The notes beneath the pieces were generated by a model, which was given only the letters and a program-made list of their open reading frames with translations, did no database searches and was not told the origin of the DNA. The translations under genes were made by a program, and so were the position numbers. Below are positions 5,203-5,863 of a stretch of 5,863 nt of DNA, piece after piece. Numbering within the stretch: position 1 is the first letter of the stretch; each line of letters opens with the position of its first letter. The stretch comes from Rubrobacter sp. (GTDB lineage Bacteria; Actinomycetota; Rubrobacteria; Rubrobacterales; Rubrobacteraceae), in NCBI GenBank assembly GCA_013695335.1, contig JACDAR010000150.1, forward strand, positions 1 to 5,863, read 5' to 3'.

Positions 5203-5613
5203 GTGGGAGGAGATCTTCGAGGTACGAACGGAGACCCGGCAGCCGGAGGATACCCGCTGCCCCAGGCCCTTGGCCGTCACGCTTTCGGAGGGGATGCTAG
5301 GGGCGGGTTTACCCCGGACGAGCTGCGGTCTGTGTGCCGGGCGGCGGGGGAGGGGCTCGGGAAGGAAGACGCTGGCAGGGGCGTGTTCCGGGCTGCGTCG
5401 GAGATGGTTGCGATGTGGAGGGGCTTGGATCTCCCCGCGTGGGAAGCGCCTTACGTTTTGCGGGATGCGCGCCTCGGCTATCTCAACGGCTACGAAGCGG
5501 CGCTCGTCTCCGGCGAACTTCCTGAAGAGGATGTCGCCAGCGCCGCCGAAGCGCGGTGGGGCGAGGATTGGGGGCGGAGGCTGGAGGCGGCCAGGGGGCG
5601 GGCCGGAAGTTAG
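5203..5613 (+). CDS. Hypothetical protein, 136 aa, unrecognised
   Basis: I do not recognise a family. From about residue 36 the text reads like a real soluble protein: FTPDELRSVCRAAGEGLG, then VFRAASEMVAMWRGLDLPAWEAPYVLRDARLGYLNGYEAALVSGELPEEDV and a C-terminal RWGEDW segment. It is predicted mostly helical and acidic, without signal peptide or membrane segment. Residues 1-35 are Gly/Pro-rich and unconvincing, and the GTG at 5203 lacks a Shine-Dalgarno. The next frame (5204) also reads plausibly over 5183-5290, so the start may be wrong or a frameshift may exist. GTG 5332 (Val44) is a later start candidate but would remove the FTPDELRS block. The gene is divergent from the sortase, and its TAG overlaps the stop of the convergent cation transporter gene by the shared bases TTAG. 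Confidence 0.6.
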   Translation: MGGDLRGTNGDPAAGGYPLPQALGRHAFGGDARGGFTPDELRSVCRAAGEGLGKEDAGRGVFRAASEMVAMWRGLDLPAWEAPYVLRDARLGYLNGYEAALVSGELPEEDVASAAEARWGEDWGRRLEAARGRAGS

Positions 5614-5863
5614 CCAGGGGCCGAACCCCGGTCGCGGCGTTCGATATCGGGGAGGAAAGCCAGGCGTCCCGGATGTTCGGACGCGTGATCCCCGGCGTGA
5701 TCCATCTGCAAGGTAGTGTGTTCGATGCCGAACTTACGGTACAGGACTTTCTCCAGTTCGCGGCGACGGTCGTGGCAGTCGCGGTTCCTGCCGACGAGCA
5801 CGTGGGCAGCCAGGGCCGGGAAACCGCTGGTGATCTCCCAGACGTGCAGGTCGTGGACCTCTT
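5610..5863 (-). CDS. Cation diffusion facilitator (CDF) family transporter, C-terminal end, 5' part outside the window
   Basis: CDF proteins export divalent metals such as Zn2+, Co2+, Cd2+, Mn2+ or Fe2+ in exchange for protons. Only the last 83 residues, part of the cytoplasmic domain, are present, and the frame is open to the window edge. The visible text is typical of the ZitB/CzcD type: EVHDLHVWEITSG at the edge, ALAAHVLVGRN, DCHDRRRELEKVLYRKFGIEHTTLQMDH. The His residues of VHDLH (3 and 6 of the fragment), H20, H48 and the D-H pair near 54-55 correspond in position to metal-binding residues of this domain. A tail of about 28 residues with extra His, Arg and Pro follows. The substrate cannot be told without the membrane part. 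The gene ends at TAA 5612-5610, overlapping the stop of the convergent hypothetical gene. Confidence 0.92.
   Translation of the reverse strand, partial: EVHDLHVWEITSGFPALAAHVLVGRNRDCHDRRRELEKVLYRKFGIEHTTLQMDHAGDHASEHPGRLAFLPDIERRDRGSAPG

Noticed and set aside
5270..5716. Plus-strand frame from TTG 5270 through the hypothetical gene into the CDF gene
   Set aside because: Arg/Gly-rich after about residue 20 and runs antisense through the recognised CDF end. Its first residues are kept only as a possible frameshift partner.

Overview
The window is GC-rich, densely packed bacterial chromosome. GTG/TTG-type starts, a CYTH-CHAD fusion, an orphan membrane-anchored sortase and compact convergent gene pairs suggest a Gram-positive actinobacterial lineage. 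A Rubrobacter-like organism is my best guess, but nothing here proves it. I see no transposase, integrase, tRNA, rRNA or CRISPR array; this looks like ordinary chromosome.

Left part (1-3388): a polyphosphate neighbourhood. The window opens inside ppk1 (+), the polyphosphate kinase, of which about 153 C-terminal residues remain. An MgtC/SapB-family membrane protein (-) converges on it with 3 nt between the stop codons. Divergent from mgtC, across about 52 bp with candidate promoters, runs a two-gene (+) unit. Its first gene is a CYTH-CHAD protein, with a triphosphate-tunnel fold joined to a polyphosphate-binding helical domain. Its second is a SixA-type phosphohistidine phosphatase that starts 3 nt after the CYTH-CHAD stop. 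PPK1 works through a phosphohistidine intermediate, CHAD binds polyphosphate, and SixA removes phosphate from histidine. The plus-strand genes may therefore make, hold and regulate polyphosphate, with Mg-related MgtC beside them; this joint role is inference.

Middle (3444-5152): two minus-strand genes. One is a 2H phosphoesterase (2'-5' RNA ligase/cyclic phosphodiesterase superfamily) with both HxT motifs and a possible leaderless promoter. The other is a sortase with one N-terminal membrane segment, then an alanine-rich, TolA-like charged helix built of decapeptide repeats, then a catalytic domain with intact His, Cys and Arg.

Right part (5203-5863): an unrecognised small plus-strand protein of 136 aa. 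Its stop codon overlaps that of the last gene, the C-terminal cytoplasmic domain of a cation diffusion facilitator (minus strand), which is cut by the window edge. All gaps between genes are shorter than 300 bp; those with candidate signals are described under the features.
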